Below the pieces are notes generated by a model that was not told the DNA's origin, did no database searches, and saw nothing but the letters and a program-made list of their open reading frames with translations. Position numbers and translations under genes: made by a program. Shown piece after piece: positions 33,175-45,296 of a stretch of 64,000 nucleotides of DNA (positions within the stretch are counted from its first letter, which is position 1; every line of letters starts with the position of its first letter). The stretch comes from Fragum whitleyi (taxonomy: Eukaryota; Mollusca; Bivalvia; Cardiida; Cardiidae): contig OX411559.1 in NCBI GenBank assembly GCA_948146395.1, positions 35,172,215-35,236,214 on the forward strand. The letters are read 5' to 3'.

Positions 33175-35415
33175 TAGCTCCACTGGCCGAAAGGCCAGCG
33201 GGCTATTGTCATGGCGGGGTGTCCATCGTCCTTGCGTGCGTCCGTCCGTAACCTTTTACTTTAAAAATCTTCTCCTCATAAAGTACTGGATGGATTCCAA
33301 TCAAATTTCACAGGAATGTTCCTTGGGTGACCCTCTATCAGATTCCTTCAAAGATTTTTAATCGGTTGAAAATCATGGCTGTAGTGGGCGTGGCTAATTT
33401 CCATATATGGTAATAGGTGGCTTTTCTCAGATACTAATCAATGGATATAAACCAAACTTCACCTTCACTTGAATTATCCTTGAGGGGCCCTCTATCAGCC
33501 TACAAAAAATCATTGTGATCAGATGAAAAATATGTATTTTATGGGCAGAGGTCATTTCTCTATATGTTATATAGTGAAAACTTTCAAATCATTTTCTCAG
33601 AATCTATTTGATAGATATCAACCAAATTTTACATGAATGATACTTGAGTGACCCTTTATCAGTATAGCAAAAATTATTGTGATCGGATGAAAAATGTGTA
33701 TTTTATGGGCAGAGGTCATTTCTCTATATGTTATATAGTGAAAACTTTGAAAATAATTTTCTCAGAATCTAATTGATAGATTTCAACCAAATTTTATATG
33801 AATAATACTTGAGTGAACCTTTTTCAGTGTAGCAAAAATTATTGTGATCGGATAAAAAATATATATTTAATGTGAGGATGTCATTTCCCTATATGTTATA
33901 CAGTGTAAACTTTGAAAATCATTTTCTCACAACCTAATTGATAGATATCAACCAAATTTTACTAGAATGATTCTTTAGTGATCCTTTATCAGTCTACTAA
34001 AAAATATTGTGATCAGATCAAAAATATGTCTTTAATGGGCAGAGGTCATTTCTTCAGATAGGTTATATGGTGGAATATCCAATATAGGGTAAAACAAACT
34101 ATCCTGAAACGTTTAACAGATGGATTAGATATCATGGAAATTTTATTTCTGTGCAGTTGTATCAGTCTGCAAAAATATTTGATTAGATGAACAGCATATT
34201 TTTTTTTATTGGTAGAGGGTATTATAACATATAAAGTGAATATTTGATCACCCTTTTGGTATCATCTCAATGATGAATTTTTCTAGACTTGTTAAATTTA
34301 ATAGGTGTAATGATTATAGATTAGAAGGAACAAAACCTTAGTTGAAATTCAAATGTATAGAAACATTACTTGAAATAAGTAGCCTGAGAATACCCGCTCA
34401 GAATTGGTGAGTTTAGTTGAACGAAGGGTGAATCTGCACAGAGTGTAAAATGATGTTCTGACCCCTGACATTCAGAGTGGGGTAGAAAGAGTTGAGTTGA
34501 CTGCACTCTAAGGCATTGGGCAGAATAAAGTAAATATATTGGATTGAATATTTTACTTCTTACTATCATTAGTTAGAATTTTGTTTTGATGACAAACAAT
34601 TGTGAAGTAACATCTTTTAGTAGTGTTTAACTAAAAGTGGATAGATCTACAATCAAAATTTTGCGGACAAAGTACCAGTATATTGTGCAGTAACATTCTG
34701 TTAGGGTTGAAATTCTTTTATTGGGATTTTAACAAAATTTCACCAGAATGATCCTTGGGTGACCCATTATAAGACTGCACAAAATTATTGTGATTAAATG
34801 AAAAATATTTGTGTAACAGGTAGAGGTCAATTTTCAATGTTATTCACTGATCATGAGTTTTTATGCAGAAATATTTCAGCATATGACCCTTATTTACTTG
34901 AAATAGACATTCACTCATTCATTCACTTCAATTCTCATTTAAACAGCTTTATCATCCTCTAATAGTCATTATCAGGATATTCAGGCCTGTGGAGCGAATC
35001 AGGCGCTCAAGCGCCTCTAGTTTAAAACTTGCTAATTAAAATCTCTAAAAATAAAAATTGTGATATAATATGAAAATATTGTGATCAGATGAAAAATATG
35101 TATTTTATGGGCGCGGTCATTTCTCTTTATGTTATAAAGTGAAAGCTTTGAAAATCATTTCTCAGAATCTAATAAATGGATATCAACCAAATTTCACTGG
35201 AATGATTCTTTGATTATCCTTTATCTTAATATTTTGCATCTCCTCAGTAATGAATTTTGGGACAGGGTCTATTTTCACTTTAAATTCTTGGAATAACATT
35301 TTCTCTTCAACAATTAGGTGAATGTGAATGAAACTTTGCCAGAAAGTTACTTTGATGAGACCCACTGGACCAATTAAGTTCAGGTGAGCGGTTTAGGACC
35401 ATTCTGGCCATCTCG
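33175..35415 (+). repeat. 'agctccactggccgaaagg' element(s) with about 140-bp units
   Basis: Starts tagctccactggccgaaagg. Repeated units contain attgtgatcggatgaaaaat and ggcagaggtcatttctctat at about 33540, 33680, 33850 and 34020, then again around 34760 and 35090. Two boundaries, gcgctcaagcgcctctagtt (35006) and aggtgagcggtttaggacca (35383), suggest at least two elements. Confidence 0.5.
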
Positions 35416-35464
35416 TTTCAAAAAATCAATACTGACAATTCAAATAGTTCATATACAATTTCAG

Positions 35465-35682
35465 ACTTGCAGAATCCATCAAGATTTCCATGTCCTTTAT
35501 GTGGCAAGCCATTTCCCAGTAACGCCCATCTTACCAGGCATATGCGAATACATACAGGAGAGAAACCCTATGCTTGCAATATTTGTGGAAGACGGTTTAC
35601 ACAGAAAGGCAGTTTGAAGAGACATAAGATTGTCCACACTAAAGTTGTTGAGGATTATAATTTTGACGCAATAAATTTTTGA
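35465..35682 (+). CDS. E9: alternative terminal exon, two C2H2 zinc fingers (paralogue of E8)
   Basis: The acceptor atacaatttcag ends at 35464. AC completes the split codon (Asp with G). The exon codes 71 residues. Finger 1 is CPLC with helix S,A,H,R; the linker is TGEKPY; finger 2 is CNIC...HKIVH with helix Q,G,S,R; the tail is [14 protein letters not shown]. Against E8 the only change at a predicted contact is finger-1 +6 (Met to Arg). Its downstream flank carries the same gcccc-type element as E8 and later gained a hAT-type MITE that E8 lacks. Confidence 0.91.
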
Positions 35683-35892
35683 ATTAACACTGATATTTAA
35701 ATGATTTAAAATGCATAGATAATAGAAAATTTATGATCGAGCTACACACAGATGAAATTTTTCCGTTTATAAAACAAAAAACAAACATTGATTGACCAAT
35801 CAAATAATACATTTGATTCGAAGATTAAGTTGTAAACATAGTTTCCTTAAATGAACCAGTCTTTGGATGATAGGCTATTTATACTCTGTGGT

Positions 35893-36179
35893 TATTATGC
35901 CCCCTTTCGAAAAAGAGAGGGTTAGTATTGCTTTGCACTTATGGAGGGTCTGTCTGTCTGAAGACTATTTTTTGTCTGTAGCATATCTCAGAAAGTATTC
36001 AAACTAGAATCATGAAAGTTTACAATTGAACAGATTGCATTGAGGAGAAGTGCAATGCACAAGAACCATAACTCTACTTATCATGTATTTTGAGTTATTG
36101 CCCTTTTGTAATTGATTGAGAATAGACCATTACCCTGCTCTTATTGGGGATATAAATGTTTTACAAACGTGTCTTGTTA
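35893..36179. mobile_element. 'atgccccc...gcactt' element, copy 3
   Basis: Starts ttatgccccctttcgaaaaa; interior as in 29879. Confidence 0.6.
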
Positions 36180-36256
36180 GATTAAGATAAACCACTTTTA
36201 ATATCAGTTGACATATGCTTAAGTGTAGCCTGTAAAGTGATATGTGAGGTTTAGAC

Positions 36257-36658
36257 TAGTGATGGGCAGATTAATGGATTATAAATGATAATCAATTGGT
36301 TTGAGCTTCCGATTGTGATTATTGATTAAGAAATTTCATAATGGATTAATCACTTCCTAACACAAAAAATGAAAGTCATTATATATTTTTTTCAAAACCA
36401 ACATCAGTTTAATGGCCCAGTTTGAGACAGTTGTAACTGCCTATATGTTTAAAGGCAGTTACAAATGTTTCATGCTGAGCCATGAAAGTGGTAGAAAAAA
36501 ATACAGAGATTCTTAGGTCATGTTTATAAACTTAACTTTCACATTCTATTCTTAAAAGGATGATACTGGAAGTGCTATATTTATTTCTAAGAAAAGGATT
36601 ATGTAATCAGTCATTACTTGATTTAATCTTCCAACTAAAAACGGATTGCCCAACACTA
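36257..36658. mobile_element. hAT-type non-autonomous element, copy 2
   Basis: Ends tagtgatgggcagatta and gattgcccaacacta. Flanks gtttagac and gtttggac (36249-36256, 36659-36666) are an 8-bp target duplication with one mismatch. Contains the hairpin at 36412-36483. Missing in the E8 copy. Confidence 0.8.
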
Positions 36659-37324
36659 GTTTGGACTTACAAAATGAAGAAAAAAGATAGGGATGATCCA
36701 GAAGTTCTTATAATTGGCTAATAACTTTTGCTGATTCTTGCTTGTTCAATATATGATTTTGTGAAAGTGTAGTTTGGTTACTACAGAGATTATAAACATT
36801 TCCATTTTTGCAGAATCATCTTTATAGCGGCTTAAGAATAAGTTACTATAGTAACATATGTATGCTAAGGCGGGGAGGGTGAATAAAAAAGAAAATTCAT
36901 TAAATGAATAGAGTTTTCTGAAACTTTAGTTGAAATTGATAAAAGTATCATTTGGCTTATATCAATATTAAACTGGTAGAATCAGTTTATTAATTATATT
37001 GAGGTGTCCGTGGTCTAGAGGTAGAGCGTTGGCCTCTTCACCTGAAGGTCCTACCTGGGAGCGGCTATGGATTTTAGTTCTTTCATTGGCCCACACATTC
37101 GGCGCGAGTACTGGTGAATTTGCCAGGAAGCAGAATCGAGAGGGATTAATCCGAGTTGTAAGAACTTGATTCACAATTGATGTAAAATAAATAGGTTTAA
37201 ACTTAATATTCATATTTATTACCCCCCTTTCATATGCTTAGAGGTTTCTATGTCTTCACGAAAGCAATTGATACGATTACAATATTCAATTATGTCAGAG
37301 AAATTGTGGATGTTTTTTACCAAT

Positions 37325-38534
37325 TTTTAGCTCACCTGAGCACATCGTGCTCAAGGTGAGCTTTTGTGATCATTGAATGTCTGTCGTACGTCGTCCGTCG
37401 TCCGGGCGTCAACAATTTAAGTGTTTACACTCTAGAGGCCTCAAATATGATCCAATCTTCATGAAACTTGGTCAGAATGTTCCCCAGGTCACAAGGATGA
37501 ACCCTATAGAAAATGGGAAGGATCCATACGAAATCAAGGGAAAAGGAGCCTTATTGACAATTTTCTTGTTTACACTCTAGAGGCCACAAATATTTTCCAA
37601 TCTTCATGAAACTTGGTCAGATTGTCCCCCAGGTCACAAGGATGAACCCTATTGAAAATGGGAGGGATCCATGCGAAATCAAGGGAAAAGGAGCCTTATT
37701 TACAATTTTCTTGTTTACACTCTAGAGGCCACAAATATGGCCCAATCTTCATGAAACTTGGTCAGAATGTTGGCCAGGTCACAAGGATGAACCCTATTGA
37801 AATTGGGAGGGATCCATGCCATATCACGGGAAAAGGGGCCTTATTGACAGTATTCTTGTTTACACTCTAGAGGCCACAAATATGGTCCTATCTTCATGAA
37901 ACTTGGTCTGAATCTTCCCCAGGTCACAAGGATGGACCCTATCGCAAATGGGAAGGATCCATGTCATATCACGGGAAAAGGGTCCTTAATGACAATTTTC
38001 TTGTTTACACTCTAGAGGCCACAAATATGGTCCTATCTTCATGAAACTTTGTCAGAATGTAGGCCAGGTCACAAGGATGAAGTGTATTGAAACTGGGGAG
38101 GATCCATGCAAAATCAAGGGAAAAGGGGCCTTATTGACAAATTTTTTGTTTATGCTCTAGAGGCCATAAATATGATCCAATCTTTATGAAACTTGGTCAG
38201 GATGTTGGCAGGGTCACAAGGATTAATCCTATCGAAAATGGGAGGGATCCATGCCATATCAAGGGAAAAGGAGCCTTATTGACAATTTTCTTGTTTACGC
38301 TCTAGAGGCCACAAATATGGCCCAATCTTCATGAAACTTGGTCAGAATGTTGATCATGTCACAAGGATGAAACCCATTTAAAACGGGATGGATCCATGTC
38401 ATATCACTGGAAAAGGGGTCTTAATGATTATTCTCATGTTATGTTCTTTATTACACTGCCTATTTAATTGCTGTGACATCCCAGGGGTCAAAAAGAATCA
38501 GGTGAGCGATCTAGGACCATCATGGTCCTCTTGT
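37325..38534 (+). mobile_element. 'agctcacctgagcac' element with seven about 143-bp tandem units
   Basis: Starts tttagctcacctgagcacat, ends catggtcctcttgtc. Units starting near 37431, 37574, 37717, 37864, 38007, 38154 and 38299 repeat actctagaggccacaaatat and tcttcatgaaacttggtcag. The long open frames inside are by-products. Confidence 0.7.
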
Positions 38535-38579
38535 CATTTGAATGAAATTGGTGTTCCCACCTCTATTAGTGATAATGGA

Positions 38580-38740
38580 GCATTTTGGAATGCTTTGAGA
38601 AAGTATTTGGAATGATGAATGGAGCGCTGATTGAGAGTCTTTAATTCAGAATGGTTTTGATTTGTATGACAGTCAATTATACGATGTTTTTAACTGTAGG
38701 CTGTAAAAGTAGAATATTTTGTTATGAAAATTGAGCTTTA
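38580..38740 (+). pseudogene. Relic of the E7 upstream flank and exon start
   Basis: Sequence from tttggaatgatgaatggagc to agaatggttttgatttg matches the intron just upstream of E7 (26060-26125). It is followed at about 38697 by ggctgtaaaagtagaatatt, which resembles the E7 exon start (gctggcagtatggagtat). No finger codons remain. Confidence 0.4.
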
Positions 38741-39534
38741 TCACACAGAATATTTATGAGAATTTTTCTTAGACCAATAAATGTAATACTTCTTGTTACT
38801 TCCTTCTCAATACTTCTTCTTGCGCTGGTGGGGTATATACTGGAAATGTTAAAAATTTCATTTAAAATCACTGGCTTTGTTAATCACAAAACTAACAATT
38901 TCTATGCATTTCTCTATTGACTAAATTCACTCACATTGGATCAAGAAACCATTCATGCCTCAGCATGGCAAATGAAATAATTTCACCCGTGCAAACAGTT
39001 AAGATCATGTCAGTTTAAACATTCAGAAGGACAAACCAGTTCTTTGTAACATAGCTGTATGTCCATTTTTAGCGGATATTTTTGGGAAAATGAGTTATTG
39101 CTACAGTCTTGTTGTCGTTTTTGTTGCTATCATTGTCCTCGTGCAAAGACTTTGATATTTTGTGAAATCTCTTGTTCTACTGAAGGCTTTCAATAGAAAC
39201 TTGGCACTCATGTTCACTATCAAAAGATCAACCAAATCTATTAAGTTAGAAATTCTAGGTGCATTGTCTACAAATTATGACCCTTTTTGGTCCTGGAGTT
39301 TTTATCTACTTTCTAGTACCCCACAGCCCAGCCCAGGTACCTGTATGCAATGCTTGTTGCAAAAAAACCAAATTACCTAGAAAATGACCCTGAATTACTA
39401 CACTTATATCTGGAGTACTATTACGAAAAATCTGAGCGATATTCTGAATGGCTCAGGGCATCTAAAAGTTTTTGGCCTTGTGTTTGACCAGAAAAATTAT
39501 GCAAAGCTATAGAATCTTTTCTTTGATATTTCAG

Positions 39535-39821
39535 AAAGTGGTGTCACATCTAGGTATCTTTGTAGCCGGTGTGGCATGGTTCTTCACAATCCTTCAAATC
39601 TCAACAGACATATGAGAATTCACTTGGACAAGAAACCTTATCAATGTGATATCTGTTGGAGAAGGTTTACGCAGTCGGGGACATTGATAAGACACAAGAC
39701 GGTGCATTTAAAAAGGACAGACAAAACAATTAAGCGGACTGAGAATACCCCTGCTGCCAAGGAAACAAATAAAGATGGAAAGAAAAAGGGGAAAAATAAG
39801 AAAAAATGTGTCCGAAATTAG
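39535..39821 (+). CDS. E10: alternative terminal exon, diverged two-finger tail with basic C-terminus
   Basis: The acceptor tttgatatttcag ends at 39534. AA completes the split codon (Glu with G); then SGVTSRYL leads to finger 1 CSRC...HMRIH with helix N,S,N,R. The structural Phe of finger 1 is replaced by Leu. The linker is LDKKPY, not TGEKPY. Finger 2 is CDIC...HKTVH with helix Q,G,T,R, the only Thr at +3 in the array. It has the longest tail, about 35 residues, with Lys-rich runs (KKKGKNKKK), likely a nuclear or nucleic-acid-contacting segment. It codes 94 residues. Because no in-frame ATG precedes finger 1 after the acceptor, the upstream-splice reading is required for both fingers. Confidence 0.88.
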
Positions 39822-39883
39822 GACAGTTGTGTTATAACTGGTTTTGAAGTTGTGTAAAATGAACTTTTTTGAAGATTATAAGT

Positions 39884-40213
39884 ACAGTTAAACTTGTATT
39901 AAGCAACCACTAATGGGACCACGCAAAAGCAGTTGTTTTATGAAAATAATTGCTAAATACACATAGGTTTCCAAAAAAGAAGCATACTTTTTTGATTAAA
40001 CAAACATGTTAATCCGAAAATCTCAGTAATCCTATGCTGTTAAAACTCAATAAAATTGTCTCATTGAGACAATTCTGGTGAGTTTCAACAACACAGGATT
40101 CATTTATAAAAAATAAAAAAAAATAAGACTCATAAAATGACAGGCACATAAAAAGCAGGGATTAAACAGCAAAGGGTTAATAGACATGGTCGCTTGAGCA
40201 AGATAAACTGTAT
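39884..40213. mobile_element. 'tacagt..aacttgtattaagc' MITE, copy 1
   Basis: Terminal repeats gtacagttaaacttgtatta and cgcttgagcaagataaactg. Contains the hairpin gttaaaactcaataaaattg / caattctggtgagtttcaac and a fragment of TTAA MITE family 1 at about 40130-40180. Confidence 0.55.
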
Positions 40214-40987
40214 TCATATCATCATGATGGTTACTGATATAGATCTTAAACATGGCTGGCCAAAATAACGTAATTATATTTAACCATTATTCTCAAGAAC
40301 TTATTGTTTTATGAGATTTTAAACCACATAGAAATTCATGATCAGCTTCCAGACAAAAATCAAACTGATAGTGCAGGCCTTTTCATTTAAATTGACAAAA
40401 GTTTTAAAAAATTATCTCATTTGACAGAATTTTTTTGTTGGAAATGTAGAAATGGCTTGTTTGAATAGTGAATCATAAGGAAGAGAAGGAAAAGATGATT
40501 ATGCTCAATGACCAAAAAACCATCCACAAATGTATATTTTTCTCTTAATTAATTTTAGCTGGTATTCTTTAATGCCTTTCCGTGGATTATCGAGAAATAA
40601 CAGTAGATTATCACTGATAAACTCACTGCCAAACCAGTGAAATTGTCAAAAATTAATACCCTGCTAAATGACCCCATCTTTTGTCATCTAAAGGTAGTCA
40701 AATAAGTGACATCACTTGAACTTTGCATAGAAATCACATGCAAATTGACACAAATTCAGAAATTTGTCTTGAAATTTTCATTCTTTGTATGGATTTGCAT
40801 TAAAGAAATAGAAAGTCTTTTGTTTTTGAGTAAGATAGATTGATATTTCATTTATTGAACAACGTAAGCTCCAACACTCTTGAAAATGTAGCTTTTGTTG
40901 TTCACTCAATGAAATATCAATGGATCTTACACTGAAACAACAATTATCCTCTATTAATTTAAATTCAGTTTTAACTTCGATAATTAT
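40214..40987. other. Spacer with one weak inverted repeat
   Basis: taagatagattgatatttca (40830) and tgaaatatcaatggatctta (40912) form an inverted pair around ccaacactcttgaaaatgta. Nothing else recognised. Confidence 0.4.
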
Positions 40988-41395
40988 TAGTGATGGGCAG
41001 ATTAATTGATTATAATCGATAATCAGTTGGTTTAGGCTTCTGATTGTGATAATCGACTAAGAAATTTCATAATCAATTAATCAGGTTCTATTACACAAAT
41101 AAAAGCCTTTATATTTTTTGATGGCTCAGCATGAGACAGTTCAAACTGCCTATATGTTTATAGGCAGTTACAACTATTTCATGCTGAGCCATGGAGTTGG
41201 TAGAAAAATCCAAAAGATGAGCCTTCAGGTCATGAGGTTTAGCTAACATTTCAAATTCTATTCTTCAAAGGATGGTACTGGGAGTGCTGTATTATTTTCT
41301 AAGAAAATGATTGTACAATCGATCATTTGTTGATTTAAGTCTTCCATCTAAAACCCTATTTTCGATTGTGATTTGCAACTGATTGCCCAACACTA
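40988..41395. mobile_element. hAT-type non-autonomous element, copy 3
   Basis: Ends tagtgatgggcagatta and gattgcccaacacta with a perfect 8-bp duplication ataattat (40980-40987 and 41396-41403). Contains the hairpin at 41121-41192. Confidence 0.87.
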
Positions 41396-42138
41396 ATAAT
41401 TATCTTATCTCAGCCATCATCTGGACTGCAAATTCATTCTCATAGGAACACTTTGGTAGAAATGTGTCCCTTATTCACAAAGATCATTGTGGAGTTCTAA
41501 TATTAAAGTAAGATAGTGTTATTATAGCAGTAGCATTAGAACGCTCCAAGATCCTTGTTTTCAATGACAAAATGTTTCGCAAGAATGTTATCACCAAGAA
41601 TAGGGTTTGCTGAGGCAACCCTTTTAAAGAACTCGATGTGCTTTAAATACAAATGTGAAACTATATCCAAAATTTCATCAAACCTTTTACACGCCTTTGA
41701 ACTATTGCAAACAGTTCTGCCACCGAAATGACATGACACTGAGGATAATTTTGATATTGTTCATAACTAGATTGTCTATGTCAATTGATTTTGGAATTCA
41801 AATCATTTTTATCGGAGAACAGAATTCTACCATTTTAAAATCTAAGTAAAGGTACATTGATATTTGACAGAGTTATGGCCTTTTCATGAAACATTTGTCT
41901 GCTTAATTTCTTAACAACTTATGGAGGGATTTGATTTTAGCTCAGTATCTGTCAATATGTATAAAATGACCTATTTTGATTATGTTCCAATGCCTTTTGA
42001 CTGAGAAATTGCCCTAAATTGATGAATCAAAGTGTCTGCTCAATGTCTCAGTTACATATCATAGAGAGGTGAGATTTAAACTTCACAGAAAGACTCTGCT
42101 CTATATTTTAAGCTCACCTAAGCACAAAGCACTCAATG

Positions 42139-42314
42139 GACCAACTTATTTCTGGCCTTCTTTCGGGTTGGGTGTAGACTGGTCTCACTGTCGAATGTTC
42201 TAGGCCATTCTGATAGATGATATGTGGACCAGTCTAGAGCAGGTAGCCCACTTTCTGAGAGATACTCAGATGTTGCGGGCAACAGTTCCCGCCCAGGGCC
42301 TAATAAGTTGGCCC
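42139..42314. mobile_element. Palindromic element related to 5555-5832
   Basis: ggaccaacttatttct at the left and aataagttggccc at the right; the inner arms agactggtctcactgtcgaa and ccagtctagagc pair only partly. Confidence 0.5.
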
Positions 42315-42386
42315 AATGTGAGCTTTTTTGACTGATGAATGTCATTTGTCAGTCTGTCCATCTGTCTGTCCATCTGTAAACAATTC

Positions 42387-42622
42387 TTAACCCTTATCAT
42401 GCTGATCCCGGAATATTCTTGCTTTTGCAGGAGGTATGAACAAACATCAGCCTGCACATATGTGCAGTCTGATCTTAGTCCATACAACCTGATTTTCCTT
42501 TTTAAACCAGAAAACTTTCAGAAATTTTCAAAATTAAATGCTGACTCACAATTACCAGCTTTCAGCACTTTGATTTTTATATAATTTTGCAAAGGATTTT
42601 TATTCAGCATGACAAGGGTTAA
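42387..42622 (-). mobile_element. TTAA-flanked MITE, family 2, copy 2
   Basis: ttaacccttatcatgctga at the left, cagcatgacaagggttaa at the right; interior includes gcctgcacatatgtgcagtc, itself a palindrome. Confidence 0.75.
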
Positions 42623-44254
42623 AAAAATCTTCTACTCTGAAATTACTGGACAGAATTACACCAAATTTCACAGATATGATCCTTGAAATTTTCAAAATAC
42701 ATCAATACTTCAGATTTTGAAATGGGGTCAAAATGGGATCAAAAAGGGGTCATAAGGAAATTTTTTCTTGCAATAATAGAAGTCACAATTGTGGTCCAAT
42801 CTTCCTCAAACTTGCTCAGGATATTCTTTAGGCCCTACGAAGACCTATTGATTTTGGTTGCAATTAAACTTATGTAAAAGGAAAAGGTACCTTAAAGGTT
42901 ACAATTTTGGCTCAATCTATCTAATACTTGTGCAGGATGTTTGTCTAGGCTTATGGAAGATCCCTATCGATTTTGGTTGAAATTGGACTTATGGCATGGG
43001 AAAAGGAGCCTTTTAGTCACTTTTCTTGAAACCTTTCGTGAGGTTACAACTTTAGCATGATCTTTTTCAAATTTGCCCAGAATGTTTGTCTATTTTTGAG
43101 GAAGACCTCTATTAATTTTGATCACATTCCGAGGTATGTCACAGAAAAGGGTGCCTTAAAGATATTATCCTTATTACCATTCTAGAGGTCATAATTAGGA
43201 TGCCTTTCGAAATATGTCATGGAAAAAGGAGCCTTATAGAATATTTCTTTCATGCCACTTGATAGGTCACAACTTGGGTCCAATCTTTCTCAAACTTGCT
43301 GAAAATCTTGTCTGGTGATATGGTCGGACCCAACAAATTTTGGTTGCATTTCCAAATTATGTCATATGGAAAAAGGAAAGTCTTTCAACAAGATTTTTTA
43401 TATATTTGACCTGGAGACCTAGTTTCTGACCCCACTTGACATAATATGAATATTGTGTAATACTTTCATCATTTCAATCAATCTGACATATTAATTGGGC
43501 TGTAATAGAAATTTCCTTTAAATCATAAGACAGATGTATATCAGTGTTCCCACTGCTTCTTCAAAATGGGGGTTAAACTGGTTATTTTGCAGTATGCATA
43601 TACCCCCTATATATGAGACAAAGAAGGCTGGCTGCAATAATTAGGGGGTACAAGATTCCATATGGGGGTTTTGGTGAACCCTGTATGTTTATTAAATGTT
43701 GCAAAACATTCAGATCATTTTTCAACATAACTGAACAGTAAGAATAAAATTGTAATGAGAACATTTCGGTGTATTATTTCTTGAAGAAGGCACTTGAAGA
43801 GATATTTAGAAAAAATGTTTGTAATGTTATAGTGTATTCGGTAACAATGATTTTGCTGAGTTGACAAATGATTGTAATTTGATTATCTTATAAGGAAATT
43901 CAATATACTTAGCAAGAAGTCAAGATGACAAAGGTGAGCTTTATAGGACAATCAAACTTTTCTTGTTAGATATTGTTCAGAAGTAACCTCTTTATGTACA
44001 AAGCACTTTTTGGGGGTATTAATGAGTCATCATAGATTCATATATTTTTATGACAAGGCTTCTGAAAGGTCGAGTAATATTTTTACTTATATATGTGCAG
44101 CGTGAAGTCAAATGAACACTGTTCTGCTATTTAAATTGTCTGTGGATGCTTTAGGATAATTTTGTACTGCTATTATATATTTTAATAAGTATTTTGAATA
44201 GGTTTTACTAGAATAAGGCAAGTTGCTGTTAAGCATGTTTGTTTTCAATTTCAG

Positions 44255-44460
44255 ATTCAAATATTCCTGTAGGTTATAGGTGTTCTCTGTGTGGTAGATT
44301 ATGTCAGAGTAAGGCACACTTAAACAGACATACGCGTACACATACTGGTGAGAAACCATATGTGTGTGTAACATGTGGACGGAGGTTTACACAGAAATCA
44401 TCATTAGATACACATACACGTAATGTGCACAATTGTGAACAAACTTCAGCAATTTTGTAA
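44255..44460 (+). CDS. E11: alternative terminal exon, two C2H2 zinc fingers
   Basis: The acceptor gttttcaatttcag ends at 44254. AT completes the split codon (Asp), then SNIPVGYR leads to finger 1 CSLC. The usual Phe after the second Cys is a Cys (GRLCQS), as in E12 to E14. Helix 1 is S,A,H,R; the linker is TGEKPY; finger 2 is CVTC...HTRNVH (H-x4-H) with helix Q,S,S,T. The tail is NCEQTSAIL; 67 residues. It resembles E12, 1.1 kb downstream, in both finger spacing and tail. Confidence 0.91.
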
Positions 44461-44500
44461 TTCATAGTAAAAGTGACTAGCAATTTGGAAGAAATCAATA

Positions 44501-44753
44501 TTAGCCCTTGTCATGCTGAATAAAATTTGGCTAAAAATTTTCATCAAAATCAAAGAGCAAAAAGCACTGAAGGTACCAACTGTAGGCCAATTTTTATTTA
44601 TCTATTTATCACTTATCTATTGTCAATTCTGGTTTGAAAGTGAGAAACAGGTGGTGTAGACTAATATCAGACTGCATATATGTGCAGGCTGATGTTTGTC
44701 TATAGCTCCTGCCAAAGCAGGAATATTTCAGGGTTCAGCACGACAAGGGTTAA
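44501..44753 (+). mobile_element. TTAA-flanked MITE, family 2, copy 3
   Basis: ttagcccttgtcatgctgaa at the left and cagcacgacaagggttaa at the right. Lies 40 bp past the stop of E11, so probably in its 3' UTR. Confidence 0.7.
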
Positions 44754-45004
44754 ACCATGTCAGTTGTGTCTTTTGCTTTCACTGCTTGACGGGGTATATA
44801 TGATGTCTGTAGTTTGATTGGTCTGTCTGTCTCATTGGTCTTATTTTGTTCTTTTAATTATTGATGTGTTTGATTTAAACCTTCAAGATGCATTCAACAT
44901 GATTCATAGTTACCCTACTCTGTTAACCTGACAGTTTTCGCTCTTCGAAAAATGTTTTATTCAGTTTCTCAGCAACTGGAAAATCCATTTATTTTTTGCT
45001 ACAC

Positions 45005-45243
45005 GAGCCAGTGCATGACATTTCCAACAATGTCACAAGTTTGCATAGCAAAGAATTTGACCAGCAGGTGCATCTGCACAGGCTGACCAGAGACTTTGCT
45101 TTACGCCATGAAGATAGATTAGCTCTTAACCCCTCTTCAGGCAGTCAAAATGATATTCTAATTGGATTGTTAGATTGTTCATGTTGCTCAATGTCTCAAA
45201 ATAATACACACATGAAATTGTTGGAAATGTCAGGCACAGGCTC
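45005..45243. mobile_element. Inverted-repeat MITE 'gagcc..tttccaacaat', copy 2
   Basis: gagccagtgcatgacatttc at the left and gaaatgtcaggcacaggctc at the right. Confidence 0.65.
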
Positions 45244-45249
45244 AGTCAC

Positions 45250-45296
45250 AATATTAGGGACACAAACAGTATTCCTGTGATATGTGGCAGTTTGGG
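45250..45296 (+). pseudogene. Possible relic of a second finger start
   Basis: cacaaacagtattcctgtga and the following tatgtggcagtttgg resemble the (E)KPYSCDICGRRF codons of other exons with one base lost in the second Cys codon region. It is short, so chance is possible. Confidence 0.3.

Larger units (their letters stand above)
35457..36256 (+). repeat. Segmental duplication 2, copy B (carries E9)
   Basis: Paralogous to 29440-30260. The match ends where a hAT-type element inserted at 36257. Confidence 0.8.
42109..43400 (+). mobile_element. 'agctcacctaagcac' element with two nested insertions
   Basis: Starts taagctcacctaagcacaaa. Interrupted by the palindromic element at 42139-42314 and the TTAA MITE at 42387-42622. 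Internal units carry caatcttcctcaaacttgct-type sequence. Right end not certain. Confidence 0.5.

Noticed and set aside
35384..35617. Overlapping frames across E8/E9 in another frame
   Set aside because: They are shadows of the zinc-finger codons.
37007..37085. tRNA-like segment (gtggtctagaggtagagcgt)
   Set aside because: It has an A-box-like start, but I could not close an acceptor stem or find a convincing B box; probably a decayed SINE head.
37431..38500. CRISPR-like regular repeats
   Set aside because: Units of 143 bp are contiguous repeats without unique spacers, in a eukaryotic transposable element.
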